The notes under the pieces were generated by a model. It saw only the letters and a program-made list of their open reading frames with translations. It did not search any database and was not told the origin of the DNA. A stretch of DNA of 63,306 nucleotides from Alphaproteobacteria bacterium (lineage in GTDB: Bacteria; Pseudomonadota; Alphaproteobacteria; Caulobacterales; Aquidulcibacteraceae): contig JAGWZH010000004.1 of assembly GCA_018971945.1 (NCBI GenBank), positions 1-63,306 of the forward strand, read 5' to 3'. The stretch's first letter is position 1, and every line of letters starts with the position of its first letter. Of this stretch, positions 46,379 to 55,958 are shown one piece after another. A program made the position numbers and the translations under genes.

Positions 46379-47053
46379 CGCCCCCGCGACTCCCTGCTTG
46401 CATCGCCGCGCGTCGCGGCTTGATAAGGCAGCCAGCCCCCTGGCTTCGTCGGTCCTGACACGCGTCCTCGCTCGTCCCCAAAGGGGCCGCTCCACGGCTT
46501 CACTGACTGCGAATGATGTGGAGGCGTGCGGAGGTGCGCTCGCCAGTGGGGTGAATTTGGCACGCCCATTTTCCGACGCAAGTGAAAAACGAACCACCCG
46601 CCGTCGCTTAGCCTATTGACAAACGATTAAGCCTCCGATCAAGAGGCCATATTGAGCCTTAACAATATGATTCTAAAGATAAAAATTTATGACATTCCTA
46701 AGATTAAAATGTGTAAATTTGGGCTGCGGAGCCGTCATAAAATTGTGTTGGGTGGCGAAAAGGCGGGTTCGTCATCTTCCCCGAGATCGTTTCAGGGAGA
46801 TCGAACGGGAACGCAAAAAATCGCGCAACGGGGGCAAAGCCGCGCTGGCGCATGGGGCCATCGGGAGCCCGATGAGTCCGTCTCGAAGGGGCGCGTCTCA
46901 GGCCTCACAGACACATCCAAGGCCTCAGAGACGCACTGAGGCAAGGGGTCCGATGGGCACAGACCCATTGGCCTTGGATAGAAAAGACGAGGGGAACAGG
47001 CGTGTCGCGCTCTATCGGGATTGACCGGCCTCTGCGCGGGCCTGGGAGGCGGT
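46379..47053. other. AT-rich island beside dnaA, candidate replication origin
   Basis: A 675-base gap between dnaA and rpsT. At about 46612-46750 the sequence turns strongly AT-rich in an otherwise GC-rich window. It contains an inverted repeat CATATTG (46648-46654) / CAATATG (46663-46669), two near-direct 20-mers starting at 46670 and 46694 (ATTCTAAAGATAAAAATTTA and ATTCCTAAGATTAAAATGTG), and one GANTC at 46669-46673. I find no exact TTATCCACA box or full CtrA box by eye. It may be an origin unwinding region or simply the dnaA promoter. Frames at 46652-47024 look non-coding. Confidence 0.45.
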
Positions 47054-47320
47054 TTAGCGCGCGAGCGCCTTCACCCGCTGCGCGAGCCGGCTCACCTTCC
47101 GCGAGCCGGCGTTTTTATGCAGGACGCCTTTGCTCACCGCACGCATGGTTTCTGACTCCGCTGCTTTGAGGGCGCTGTCCGCTGCCGCAGCGTCGGCCGA
47201 TGCGATGGCTTCTTCCACCTTTCGCCAGAAGGTCCGCAAGCGCGAGCGGCGCGATTTGTTCACCGCGGTACGGCGCGCGATCTTGCGGATGGCCTTTTCA
47301 GCGTTGGGCGTATTCGCCAT
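47054..47320 (-). CDS. rpsT: 30S ribosomal protein S20
   Basis: An 88-residue ribosomal protein that binds 16S rRNA in the small subunit. Typical sequence: [39 protein letters not shown], and [20 protein letters not shown] at the C-terminus. Length and basic composition match the family. Location next to dnaA is common in proteobacteria. Confidence 0.95.
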   Translation of the reverse strand: MANTPNAEKAIRKIARRTAVNKSRRSRLRTFWRKVEEAIASADAAAADSALKAAESETMRAVSKGVLHKNAGSRKVSRLAQRVKALAR

Positions 47321-47396
47321 GACGGGCTCGAACTTTGTGAGAGGGTGAGAAAGAAAGAGAAGGGCTTCTAGCGAAGGGCTCCGCCTGCGTCAATCC

Positions 47397-47512
47397 GAAA
47401 CGCGCCCCCAATACGCGCGCCCCCGACACGCGCGCCCCCGACACGCGCGCGCCCGAAACGCGCGCCCCCGACACGCACGCCCGAGACGCGCGCGCCCGAA
47501 ACGCGCGCGCCC
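47397..47512. repeat. 15-bp GC-only tandem array, about eight units, between echA-like gene and rpsT
   Basis: Units close to GACACGCGCGCCCCC (two are 13 bp) run from 47397 to 47512, about 80 bases downstream of the enoyl-CoA hydratase start-to-stop end on the genome and 76 bases upstream of the rpsT ATG. The gap 47321-47591 holds nothing else. The alternating CGCGCG cores could favour Z-DNA. Confidence 0.9.
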
Positions 47513-47591
47513 GAGACGCGCCGCGTCCAAAACCCCAATCCGTCGCGACAGAACGCCGAGAGCCTCCCGCCCCGGGCCGCTGCGCCCCGGG

Positions 47592-48365
47592 CTAACGATT
47601 GGTGAAAATCGCCGGCCGCTTGTCCACGAAGGCCGCCATGCCTTCTTTTTGGTCCTCTGTGGCGAACAGCGCGTGAAACACCCGACGTTCGAAGCGAATG
47701 CCTTCGGAGAGGCCCACCTCGAAGGCGCGATTGACGGCCTCTTTGCAGACCATGGCGGCCGTCAGCGAATAGCCCGCGATCGTCGCCGCCGCCGCCAGAG
47801 CCTCCTCCAAGAGGCGGTCGCCAGCCACGACCCTGGCCGCGAGCCCGCACCGCTCTGCCTCTGCGGCGTCCATCATCCGTCCGGTGAGGCAAAGATCCAT
47901 GGCCTTGGCTTTGCCGACCGCCCGGGTCAGCCGCTGGGTTCCCCCAGACCCTGGAATGACACCGAGCTTGATTTCCGGTTGACCGAATTTTGCGCTTTCA
48001 GCAGCGATGATGAAGTCGCACATCATGGCGATCTCGCAGCCGCCTCCGAGAGCGAACCCCGCCACCGCCGCGATCGTTGGTTTCCGGCAGCGTTCGAGCC
48101 GCGTCCAATTGCCGAGGAAGTCCCCGTGATAGACGTCGATAAAGCTCTTGGACGCCATTTCCTTGATATCGGCCCCCGCCGCAAAGGCCCGGTCAGAGCC
48201 CGTGAGGACGATGGCCCCGATCATTGGATCGGCCTCGAACGCGTCGAGTTGGGCGTTCAGCTCCGAGATCAGTTGACTGTTCAGCGCGTTGAGCGCTTGG
48301 GGTCGGTTGAGACGGATGAGCCCGACTTTGTCCCGGGTTTCAACCAGAATGCACTCGTAAGCCAT
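47592..48365 (-). CDS. Enoyl-CoA hydratase (crotonase family)
   Basis: A 257-residue short-chain enoyl-CoA hydratase that adds water across the 2,3-double bond in beta-oxidation. The oxyanion-hole segments are [12 protein letters not shown] and [20 protein letters not shown]. Both catalytic Glu residues are present, in GGGCE and in [20 protein letters not shown]. The C-terminus ([18 protein letters not shown]) is the usual one. High similarity to mitochondrial-type ECHS1 is typical for alphaproteobacteria. Confidence 0.94.
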   Translation of the reverse strand: MAYECILVETRDKVGLIRLNRPQALNALNSQLISELNAQLDAFEADPMIGAIVLTGSDRAFAAGADIKEMASKSFIDVYHGDFLGNWTRLERCRKPTIAAVAGFALGGGCEIAMMCDFIIAAESAKFGQPEIKLGVIPGSGGTQRLTRAVGKAKAMDLCLTGRMMDAAEAERCGLAARVVAGDRLLEEALAAAATIAGYSLTAAMVCKEAVNRAFEVGLSEGIRFERRVFHALFATEDQKEGMAAFVDKRPAIFTNR

Positions 48366-48441
48366 GGCCGTGTCTCCGGTTCGTCATAAGGCATGTCTTT
48401 AATGTTGCTTAGCGCCCTTCGCCACGCTGTCCAGGGTTGCT

Positions 48442-48831
48442 TTAATCGAGCGCCTGCGAGGCGGGGCTCGACACCAGCTCGATGAGAAGCGTCACCCGGC
48501 CCTCCGCTGTCCCGCCGTCCAGAAGCCGCAAGACGAGTTGGTCTCTTCCCCTCACATAAAAGAGCGCGGTCTCGGCTCGCCCTGCAGGCGTCCAGCCTAG
48601 CCCAGGCAGGGTTTCCGCATAAAACGCGAGCGGGGTGGCCGCTGGCCCTTCTGCGCCGATCAGAAAGACAAGATGTTGGCCGCCGGGAGCCGCGGGCTCA
48701 AGCGAGGAGGCCGCAAGCGCCGTGCTCCCAGGCGGCAGCGGCATATCAGGCGCCTCCTCAAGAAACGCTGTTTGCGCCGCCGCGGTTCCGATCAGGAACG
48801 CCGAACACGCCGCTGCTGCAAGGACCCGCAT
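48442..48831 (-). CDS. Small exported protein, function unknown
   Basis: A 129-residue protein with a signal peptide (MRVLAAAACSAFLIGTAAAQ). The mature part has a Pro/Ala-rich start (PDMPLPPGSTALAASSLEPA), then a compact alpha/beta domain (PLAFYAETLPGLGWTPAGR; ALFYVRGRDQLVLRLL; GRVTLLIELVSSP). The FYAETLPGLGW pattern resembles small periplasmic domains that follow a variable spacer, but I cannot name it. Only 9 bases separate it from mutM upstream on the same strand. Confidence 0.75.
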   Translation of the reverse strand: MRVLAAAACSAFLIGTAAAQTAFLEEAPDMPLPPGSTALAASSLEPAAPGGQHLVFLIGAEGPAATPLAFYAETLPGLGWTPAGRAETALFYVRGRDQLVLRLLDGGTAEGRVTLLIELVSSPASQALD

Positions 48832-48840
48832 GCTTGCCCC

Positions 48841-49701
48841 CTATCGCTGGCATTGGCCGCAATAAAACGTCGATCGCCCCGCCTGCACGATCCGTCGCAC
48901 TTTTCCCCCGCATCCAGAGGCCAGGCAGGGCTCTCCCTCCCGGTCATAGACCCGGAACCCGTGTTGAAAATAGCCCAAGCCGCCGTCGGCTTGGGCGTAG
49001 TCCCTGAGCGAGGACCCTCCCGCAGCGATCGCTTCTGCAAGCACCTGCCTTATGGCGAGCACCAGGGCGTTGAGCCGCGCAAGGCTGATCCGTCCCGCTG
49101 CGCGGGTTGGGCTGATCCCCGCCCGATGCAGGGCCTCACACACATAGATATTGCCGAGACCGGCCACGAGGCGTTGATCCAGAAGGGACGCCTTGACGCT
49201 TTGGGTCCGGCCTGCAACGACCGCCGCGAGGCTTTTGCCGGAGAACGTTTCGTCCAGGGGCTCTGGCCCCATGGCGGCGAAAGGGCCGGCCCGCTCCCAA
49301 TCGGCGGGCAGAAGATCCATAAAGCCGAACCGCCGCGGATCATTATATTCCAGGCGAAGCCCGCCCTCGAGGACGAACACGACATGGGTGTGGATCGGGT
49401 CAGGCGGCGCGGCGTAATAAAAGTCTCCTGGCCGCTCCGCGCCCTTCTCGGCGATGATTGTAAACCGCCCGCTCATCCCCAGATGCGCCATGAGCGCTTC
49501 GCCCGTATCCAGAGGCGCGATCAAGTACTTCCCCCGGCGCGCCAGGCGTCCGATCCTCGCCCCTGTGAGGCGCTCAACGAACCCTTGAGGCAGCGGAAAA
49601 CGCAAATCCTTGCGGCGCGCCTCGGCGGTCAGGATGCGCCGACCCTCCATGGCGCTGGCCAGGCCGCGCCGCACTGTCTCGACTTCAGGCAGCTCGGGCA
49701 T
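48841..49701 (-). CDS. mutM: Formamidopyrimidine-DNA glycosylase
   Basis: A 286-residue bifunctional DNA glycosylase/AP lyase for oxidised purines. The N-terminal catalytic Pro and Glu are in [14 protein letters not shown]; the catalytic Lys is in [28 protein letters not shown] is the helix-two-turn-helix. The zinc finger is [20 protein letters not shown] followed by FYCGQCQ, with the C-x4-C spacing seen in many alphaproteobacteria. Divergent from ubiE. Confidence 0.95.
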   Translation of the reverse strand: MPELPEVETVRRGLASAMEGRRILTAEARRKDLRFPLPQGFVERLTGARIGRLARRGKYLIAPLDTGEALMAHLGMSGRFTIIAEKGAERPGDFYYAAPPDPIHTHVVFVLEGGLRLEYNDPRRFGFMDLLPADWERAGPFAAMGPEPLDETFSGKSLAAVVAGRTQSVKASLLDQRLVAGLGNIYVCEALHRAGISPTRAAGRISLARLNALVLAIRQVLAEAIAAGGSSLRDYAQADGGLGYFQHGFRVYDREGEPCLASGCGGKVRRIVQAGRSTFYCGQCQR

Positions 49702-49767
49702 GGAAAAACCGCCAAATCAACCGCATGTCCATGGATCCTTTTGTAGCCTCGAAGCCCAGACAGGACT

Positions 49768-50535
49768 ATGGCTCGCTTCATGACCGACGACACCGCCTCC
49801 TTTGGCTTTCAAGATGTGCCCCGTGAGGAGAAAGCCGGCCGCGTCCGCGGCGTCTTCGACCGCGTCGCCCGCCGCTATGATCTGATGAACGACGCCATGA
49901 GCGCGGGCCTGCATCGTGTTTGGAAGGACATCGCGGCGGTGAAGCTGAACCCGCAACCTGGCGAGCGGATCCTGGACGTGGCCGGCGGCACCGGCGACGT
50001 CGCCCGCCGTTTAAGCGCGCGCGCCGCCGCTGCGCAAGGCCGCCGGGGCGGCCCCGCCGCCGAAATCATCGTTTCCGACATCAACACCGCGATGCTGGCC
50101 GCCGGCCGCGCGCGCGGCGAAGACGGCCTGGCCTGGATCGCTGGCGACGCCGAACGTCTGCCTTTCGCGTCTTGCGCTTTCGACGCGGTGATCATCGCCT
50201 TTGGCGTCCGTAACGTCACAAACATTGACAAGGCCTTGGTGGAGATGCGGCGGGTCTTGAAGCCGGGCGGACGATTTTATTGTTTGGAATTCTCCAGACT
50301 GGCGATTGCGCCTTTAAGGCCGGCCTATGACGCCTATTCCTTCCATGCGATCCCAGCGATTGGCCAATTTCTGGCAGGAGATGCGGCGGCTTATACTTAT
50401 CTCGTCGAGTCGATCCGCAGATTTCCAGATCAGGAACACTTCGCCGGTATGATCACGAATGCGGGGTTCTCCCGGGTGGGATTTGACAACCTGGCCGGGG
50501 GCGTCTGCGCCCTGCATCGCGGCTGGGCGGTCTGA
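49768..50535 (+). CDS. ubiE: Ubiquinone/menaquinone biosynthesis C-methyltransferase
   Basis: A 255-residue class I SAM methyltransferase for quinone ring C-methylation. [20 protein letters not shown] and the SAM motif [15 protein letters not shown] are characteristic, as are [14 protein letters not shown] and [16 protein letters not shown]. An AG-rich site precedes the ATG at 49768; an ATG at 49780 is possible. It is followed after 18 bases by ubiB, as in many alphaproteobacteria. Confidence 0.95.
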   Translation: MARFMTDDTASFGFQDVPREEKAGRVRGVFDRVARRYDLMNDAMSAGLHRVWKDIAAVKLNPQPGERILDVAGGTGDVARRLSARAAAAQGRRGGPAAEIIVSDINTAMLAAGRARGEDGLAWIAGDAERLPFASCAFDAVIIAFGVRNVTNIDKALVEMRRVLKPGGRFYCLEFSRLAIAPLRPAYDAYSFHAIPAIGQFLAGDAAAYTYLVESIRRFPDQEHFAGMITNAGFSRVGFDNLAGGVCALHRGWAV

Positions 50536-50553
50536 AGGCGGAAAATAGGGCGG

Positions 50554-52188
50554 ATGTTTTCCTGGATCGAGCATCTTTGGCGGCTGGGGCGCGTGGCGGG
50601 AACGCTGGCGAGCTATGATGCGCTTTTGCCCAAGGAATATGTCGATCGCCTACCCCCTTTTTGGCGGCTGTTCCGCGCCACGGTGGCCTTTCCGAGCGAA
50701 CTTCTGGAGGGCGTTCAGGAGGCGCCGGCGAGACTTTGGTTCTGGCTCCGCGGCAAACGCATGCCTCCTCGCCGCCGCCGCCCCGTGGGCAAGCGCCTTG
50801 CCGAGGCTTTCGAGCGTCTCGGCCCGGCTTATGTCAAGCTCGGCCAATTCTTGGCCACCCGGCCCGACATGATCGGGGTCGCCGCCGCTCAGGATTTGGG
50901 CCGCCTGAAAGACCGCTTGCCCCCTTTTTCCCGCGAGCAGGCTTTGGACACGCTCAACGCCGAGCTGGGCGGCACAGAGAGTCTGTTCGGGTCCATTTCC
51001 GAAGCCATGGCCGCGGCTTCCATCGCCCAGGTCCACCAGGCCATTAAACCCCGCCGTGGGGTTATGGCGGTGAAAATCCTGCGTCCGCGCATTGAAAAGA
51101 AACTCCATAAGGAGATGGCCGCGTTGCGCTTTGGGGCGCAGGTCCTTGAGCTGTTTTCGCCGTCCTCCCGGCGGCTGGAGCCTTTGGCCTTTATCGACAC
51201 CGTCTCAGGCGCGATGGAGCGCGAGCTTGACCTGCGTCTGGAAGCCGGCGCAGCCGCCGAATTCAAGGAGGTCGCCGAAGCCGAGGGCTTGTTTCATGTC
51301 CCCTCTATTGACTGGAGCCTTTCCGCCAAGCGGGTATTGACCATCGACTGGATCGAGGGGGTGCCGTTGACCGACAACGACGCTCTCGACGCCGCTGGCG
51401 CCGACCGACCTGCTTTGGCCATTGCTGTGACCCGCGGCTTCCTCGCCGCTGCTCTCGACCACGGCTTCTTTCACGCCGACATGCACGAGGGAAACCTGAT
51501 TTACGGCAAAGACGGCAAACTCTGGGTCGTCGATTTCGGCATCATGGGCCGCATGGGGGAAAAAGAGCGCCGCTATCTGGCGGAGATACTTTATGGCTTT
51601 CTGCGCCGAGACTATCGCCGGGTCGCTGAAGTTCATGCCGAGGCCGGCTATGTGCCTGAGCGTTTCACCGTCGAAGAATTTGGCCAAGCCCTGCGCGCGA
51701 TCGGCGAGCCCATTTTTGGCAAACCCGCCGATGGCATCTCGATGTCGAAATTGCTGCTGCAGCTGTTTGACGTCACCCATTTGTTCGGCATGCACCTGCG
51801 GCCTGAACTCGTGCTGCTGCAGAAGACGATGGTTCAGGTGGAGGGCGTGGCCCGCAACCTCGATCCAAAGCACGATATGTGGTCAGCCGCCCGTCCCGTG
51901 GTCGAGCGCTGGGTGCGTCGGGAGCTTGGGCCCCAGGGCATGACCCGCCGCGGCTTGGGGGAAGCGATGGACGCCCTGCAGGTCGTCCGCCACCTGCCGC
52001 AGACGGTCAAAGCGCTGCAAAGCGCTGCTGACGCCATTCGTGCGGGGCCCCCGCCTGCCGCCCGAATGGCTTTTCAATGGCGAGCCTTTTGGATCGGTTT
52101 GGGGGTCGGGGTATTGGCGATGCTGGTGCTAGCCTCCGTCGGCGCCCAAAGGATCGTGCTCCAAAGCCCCATCGCCGGAGCGAACTGA
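50554..52188 (+). CDS. ubiB: UbiB (ABC1/ADCK-like atypical kinase) for ubiquinone biosynthesis
   Basis: A 544-residue UbiB protein, an atypical protein-kinase-like ATPase needed for coenzyme Q synthesis. The KxGQ motif is LGPAYVKLGQFLATRPD, the Ala-rich loop MAAASIAQVHQA, VMAVKILRP carries the ATP Lys, FFHADMHEGNL is the catalytic loop and WVVDFGIMGRM the metal-binding DFG. One C-terminal helix (FWIGLGVGVLAMLVLASVG) anchors it in the membrane; two are usual. Between ubiE and coaBC. Confidence 0.94.
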   Translation: MFSWIEHLWRLGRVAGTLASYDALLPKEYVDRLPPFWRLFRATVAFPSELLEGVQEAPARLWFWLRGKRMPPRRRRPVGKRLAEAFERLGPAYVKLGQFLATRPDMIGVAAAQDLGRLKDRLPPFSREQALDTLNAELGGTESLFGSISEAMAAASIAQVHQAIKPRRGVMAVKILRPRIEKKLHKEMAALRFGAQVLELFSPSSRRLEPLAFIDTVSGAMERELDLRLEAGAAAEFKEVAEAEGLFHVPSIDWSLSAKRVLTIDWIEGVPLTDNDALDAAGADRPALAIAVTRGFLAAALDHGFFHADMHEGNLIYGKDGKLWVVDFGIMGRMGEKERRYLAEILYGFLRRDYRRVAEVHAEAGYVPERFTVEEFGQALRAIGEPIFGKPADGISMSKLLLQLFDVTHLFGMHLRPELVLLQKTMVQVEGVARNLDPKHDMWSAARPVVERWVRRELGPQGMTRRGLGEAMDALQVVRHLPQTVKALQSAADAIRAGPPPAARMAFQWRAFWIGLGVGVLAMLVLASVGAQRIVLQSPIAGAN

Positions 52189-52255
52189 GCCTTGAAGCCG
52201 TCTTTTTCGCGTCTGTGTCCTTCCTCTCTCAAGACCTGCCGGTAAAGATCCGCCC

Positions 52256-53461
52256 ATGACTCGCGACCAGCGTATCCTTCTGATCATCGGCGGCGGCGTC
52301 GCCGCCTATAAGAGCCTGGCGTTGATCAGGCTTCTGGCGCGCAAGGGCATAAAGACGCGTGCGATCCTGACCAAGGCGGGGGCTGAGTTCGTCACGCCTC
52401 TTTCGGTCGCCGCTTTGACCGAGGACAAGGTTTATCAGGATCTTTTCAGCCTCACCGACGAAGCCGAGATGGGGCATATTGAGCTCTCAAGACAGGCGGA
52501 CCTGATTGTGGCGGCGCCCGCGACGGCGGACCTGATGGCCAAGGCCGCGCAAGGTCTCGCCTCAGATTTGGCCTCGACTGCGCTTCTCGCCACGGACAAG
52601 CCCGTCCTCATGGCGCCGGCGATGAATGTCAGGATGTGGCTTCACCCAGCCACGCAACGCAATCTTGCCCGGCTCAAGGCCGACGGCGTCCGCTTTGTGG
52701 AGCCCGAGGAGGGGCCCATGGCGTGCGGCGAGTTCGGCGTGGGCCGCATGGCCGAGCCCGAGACCATCGCCGCGGCCGTCGAGGCGTTCTTTTCCCTCAG
52801 CGTCACGCCCCAGACCCTGGCTGGCAAGCGGATTATCGTCACCGCCGGCCCCACGATCGAGCCGCTTGATCCCGTGAGATTTTTGTCAAACCGTTCCTCC
52901 GGCAAACAGGGTTATGCGATCGCAGAGAGCCTGGCCCGGCTCGGCGCCGATGTCCGCCTCGTGTCCGGCCCTGTAGCCCTTGAAGCGCCGAGCCGCGTGA
53001 AGCTCAGCCTGGTTGAAACCGCCCGGGAGATGTTGGCGGCCTGCGAGGCCGCCCTCCCCGCCGACGCTGCCGTCTGCGTCGCCGCCGTGGCCGATTGGCG
53101 TCCCGAAGATCCAGCCGCAGCCAAACTCAAAAAGGACAAGATTGGCGCTCAGCCGGCTCTCGCCTTGGTCGAGAACCCCGACATTTTGAAGACGCTGTCG
53201 CGCAAGGGTCCTCGCCGCCCAAGGCTCGTCATTGGCTTCGCGGCCGAAACCAATGATGTCGAGGCCCACGCCAAAGCCAAAATCGCGAAAAAAGGCTGTG
53301 ATTGGATCATCGCCAACGATGTCTCCGGCGACGTCATGGGCGGTGACGCCAACACCGTCATGGTGATCCGCGGCGACGCCGTGGATCTTTGGCCTCCAAT
53401 GTCGAAAACCGCCGTCGCCGACCGGCTGGCGCAGGCCGTTGCCGAGGCCCTGACACCTTAA
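52256..53461 (+). CDS. coaBC: Phosphopantothenoylcysteine decarboxylase / synthetase
   Basis: A bifunctional 401-residue enzyme of CoA synthesis that joins cysteine to phosphopantothenate and decarboxylates the product. The N-terminal flavoprotein domain has IGGGVAAYKSLALIRLL, the PxMNxxM motif as APAMNVRMW and the Cys loop MACGEFGVGRMAEP. The C-terminal synthetase domain has IIVTAGPTIEPLDPVRFLSN followed by RSSGKQGYAIAE, VCVAAVADWRP and the KLKKDK motif. The dut gene that often follows is absent. Confidence 0.95.
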   Translation: MTRDQRILLIIGGGVAAYKSLALIRLLARKGIKTRAILTKAGAEFVTPLSVAALTEDKVYQDLFSLTDEAEMGHIELSRQADLIVAAPATADLMAKAAQGLASDLASTALLATDKPVLMAPAMNVRMWLHPATQRNLARLKADGVRFVEPEEGPMACGEFGVGRMAEPETIAAAVEAFFSLSVTPQTLAGKRIIVTAGPTIEPLDPVRFLSNRSSGKQGYAIAESLARLGADVRLVSGPVALEAPSRVKLSLVETAREMLAACEAALPADAAVCVAAVADWRPEDPAAAKLKKDKIGAQPALALVENPDILKTLSRKGPRRPRLVIGFAAETNDVEAHAKAKIAKKGCDWIIANDVSGDVMGGDANTVMVIRGDAVDLWPPMSKTAVADRLAQAVAEALTP

Positions 53462-54106
53462 GCAAGCGCAGGATTTCGGGCTGACCACAAGGCGCGGGTC
53501 CATCGGCCAGCGTCCAAAAGGCGGGCATAAAAAAGGGTCTGGCGCGAGGGGCGCTCGGCGCGCTGCGGCGCCCCTTGGACCACAAGCGCCAGTCGAAGAG
53601 ACGATGGCGGCGCGTTCGCAGAACCGGTCGCTGCGCAGCTGGCCGATGGTTCGGCCATCGGCGTTCCCGACCCCACCCCGCTCCGCCCTCTTCTGCTTAA
53701 GGATCATGGACCCCGACCCTGACCCAGACCCCGAGCCTGAGCTTTGGGCGCGCAGGGGCCGCCGCTGAGCCGGCGCGCGCTGTCTTTGTCGCGGGGACAA
53801 AGCGTCCTCTTTTTTGCCATGGGCGAGACACAAGCGCCCTTTAGGGCAGGAAGCGGCGCTTTCCGCAGCGATCCTTTTGCTTTGAGGCGGCCCGTGGCCG
53901 TTTGTTCGAGGGGGTCTCGGCTTCCCTGGGATGGCTTTGCGGCTGGTCTCCTCCCCCCACCCCCGAGGCGATCTGCGCCATGCCCCTGAATGGATTGCGG
54001 CGTACAGTCGGGGCTCAAATCGCGCTACCGAACGCCTGTTCTGACGCTGGGGGCCTCCAGCATCTTGGGCGTCAAGGGCGCTAAGGGGCGCGAGGGAGAA
54101 AGCCTG
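53462..54106. other. Intergenic stretch with a hexanucleotide repeat, no gene seen
   Basis: About 645 bases between coaBC and the ABC operon. A 6-bp repeat (GACCCC, GACCCT, GACCCA, GACCCC, GAGCCT, GAGCTT) occupies 53709-53744. Frames through this stretch on both strands read as low-complexity shadows. It should contain the promoter of the ABC operon, which I cannot locate with confidence. Confidence 0.5.
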
Positions 54107-55246
54107 ATGCTGGGCGTGGCCTTGAAAATGCTGATGGGAGACCGGGTGAAATATCTTGGTCTTGTTCTGGGGATCGGCTTCGCCACCTTGCTGATGACCC
54201 AGCAGGTATCGATTTTCATTGGCCTTCTGACCTGGGGCGCCAACGCCGTCCGCGATGTCCGCGAGGCCGAGATCTGGGTCATGGACCCCCGGGTGCGGCA
54301 GCCGGACGAAGGCCTCGCCCTCAATGACCAGGCGCTCTACCGGGTCCGCGGCGTGGAGGGCGTCGCGTGGGCGGCCCCGTATTTCCGCTCCACCGCCACG
54401 CTCAAAACGGTCGAGGGTCAAATCGCCGCGGTGACTTTGATCGGGGTGGACAATCAGAGCATGATTGGACTGCCGCCCGAAAACCGGGACGAGGCTGCGC
54501 AGGCCATACGCGGGCGCAACGCGGTGATCTTGGATCGAGACGGCTTGCGGCTGATTTGGTCCGACGGCCGCGATCCGATCGGCCAGGTGGCGGAAATCAA
54601 CGACAATCGGATCGTCGTCGCCGGACTGACGAACGCCTTGCCGACCTTCGCGGGCCTGCCTGTGGCGTACATGAAATACACCGACGCCATCGCCATCACC
54701 CCGCCTGAGCGCAACAAGTTGTCCTTTGTCCTGGTGCGCGCGACCGAGGGGCTCTCTCCTGGCGCGCTCGCCGCGCGCATTGAGCGCGAAACGGGCCTCA
54801 AGGCCATGACCAGGGAGGCGTTCGCCTGGGCCGGCGTCAATTACATTATCGAGAACACGGGCATTCCCATCTCGTTTGGGGTCGCCATCGCCTTGGGCGT
54901 GATCGTGGCCGTCGTCATCACGGCTCTGACATTGGCCATGTTCATCGCCGAGAATCTGAAAACTTTTGGAGCCTTGAAAGCCATCGGCGTCACCAATCGC
55001 CAGATCATGGGCATGGTCCTGGCCCAGGCCTGGTTTGTGGGATTGATTGGCTTCGGCCTTGGCATTGGCGGGACGGCGGCCTTTTTGTCCCAATCAGCCA
55101 ATAATCCGTCCTTGGAAGGGTTTGACATGCACTGGCAGGTGATCGCCGGAGCGGCGGCGGTGATCTTCCTCATCGTCACCTTGTCCGCTTTGGTCAGCGT
55201 GCGGCGCGTCCTGCGCATGGACCCCGCGATCGTGTTCAGGGGTTGA
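54107..55246 (+). CDS. ABC transporter permease, FtsX/MacB-type (DevC-like)
   Basis: A 379-residue permease with the four-helix MacB/FtsX fold. An N-terminal helix (YLGLVLGIGFATLLMTQQVS) is followed by a large periplasmic domain (residues about 45-245: AEIWVMDPRVRQPDEG; AAPYFRSTATLKTVEG), then three helices (VAIALGVIVAVVITALTLAM; MVLAQAWFVGLIGFGLGIGG; VIAGAAAVIFLIVTLSALVS). The cytoplasmic loop FGALKAIGVTNRQIMGMVLA is the FtsX-like hinge. The ATG at 54107 follows GGGAGA; 7 bases separate it from the ATPase gene. First gene of the exporter. Confidence 0.9.
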   Translation: MLGVALKMLMGDRVKYLGLVLGIGFATLLMTQQVSIFIGLLTWGANAVRDVREAEIWVMDPRVRQPDEGLALNDQALYRVRGVEGVAWAAPYFRSTATLKTVEGQIAAVTLIGVDNQSMIGLPPENRDEAAQAIRGRNAVILDRDGLRLIWSDGRDPIGQVAEINDNRIVVAGLTNALPTFAGLPVAYMKYTDAIAITPPERNKLSFVLVRATEGLSPGALAARIERETGLKAMTREAFAWAGVNYIIENTGIPISFGVAIALGVIVAVVITALTLAMFIAENLKTFGALKAIGVTNRQIMGMVLAQAWFVGLIGFGLGIGGTAAFLSQSANNPSLEGFDMHWQVIAGAAAVIFLIVTLSALVSVRRVLRMDPAIVFRG

Positions 55247-55253
55247 GCCGGCG

Positions 55254-55958
55254 ATGGCCCGCGCCTCTGTTTTCGCCGCCCAAGCCCGCGGGGTGGTCAT
55301 GGAGTTCGCCTCAGGGCCTGACCGCGTCCGCGTCCTGCATGGGGTGGATATGGACCTGCCCTATGGCCGCATGACTTTTCTGATCGGCCCGTCCGGGTCT
55401 GGTAAAACCACCATGCTGTCGATCCTTTCCGGCGTCCTCACCCCCACCCAGGGTGCGGTGGAGGTGATGGGCGTGCGTCTTGACAGGATGAGCGCTGACG
55501 CGCTGGTGAGATTCCGGCGCCGCAGCATCGGATTCATTTTTCAGCAGTATAATCTCGTCTCCGCCCTCACCGCCGCGGAGAACGCAGCCGTGCCCTTGAT
55601 TGCCGACGGCGAGCCCTGGGGACGCGCGACCATGAAGGCCAAAGACCTGTTGGATCATCTCGGCCTCGGCGACCATTTGCATAAATTGCCGCGCCAACTT
55701 TCTGGCGGACAGCAGCAGCGGGTGGCGATCGCCCGCGCTCTGGTCCATCGACCGGCGCTGGTCGTCTGCGACGAACCCACCGCGGCCCTGGATGCCGCTG
55801 CAGGACAGGCGGTGATGCGTCTTCTGGTCGAGGCGGCCGGCGATCCCGACCGCGCCGTTCTCGTCGTGACCCACGACGATCGGATCTATCGCTATGCTGA
55901 CAGCATTGTGTCCATCGAGGACGGCCGCATCCAAAAAGCCCCGCAGGAGCATGCCTGA
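55254..55958 (+). CDS. ABC transporter ATP-binding protein (MacB/DevA-type)
   Basis: A 234-residue ATPase. Walker A is [21 protein letters not shown]-loop [19 protein letters not shown], signature [17 protein letters not shown], Walker [18 protein letters not shown], and H-loop [15 protein letters not shown]. It powers the FtsX-type permease just upstream. The stop shares a base with the start of the adaptor gene (TGATG). Confidence 0.95.
   Translation: MARASVFAAQARGVVMEFASGPDRVRVLHGVDMDLPYGRMTFLIGPSGSGKTTMLSILSGVLTPTQGAVEVMGVRLDRMSADALVRFRRRSIGFIFQQYNLVSALTAAENAAVPLIADGEPWGRATMKAKDLLDHLGLGDHLHKLPRQLSGGQQQRVAIARALVHRPALVVCDEPTAALDAAAGQAVMRLLVEAAGDPDRAVLVVTHDDRIYRYADSIVSIEDGRIQKAPQEHA

Noticed and set aside
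46652-47024. Small plus-strand open frames of 95 and 111 codons between dnaA and rpsT
   Set aside because: They cross the AT-rich island, lack a ribosome site and show no family-like sequence.
52886-55093. A 735-codon open frame on the minus strand opposite coaBC and the ABC permease
   Set aside because: It lies antisense to two genes with clear family motifs, has low-complexity composition and crosses a hexanucleotide repeat; such frames are common in GC-rich DNA.
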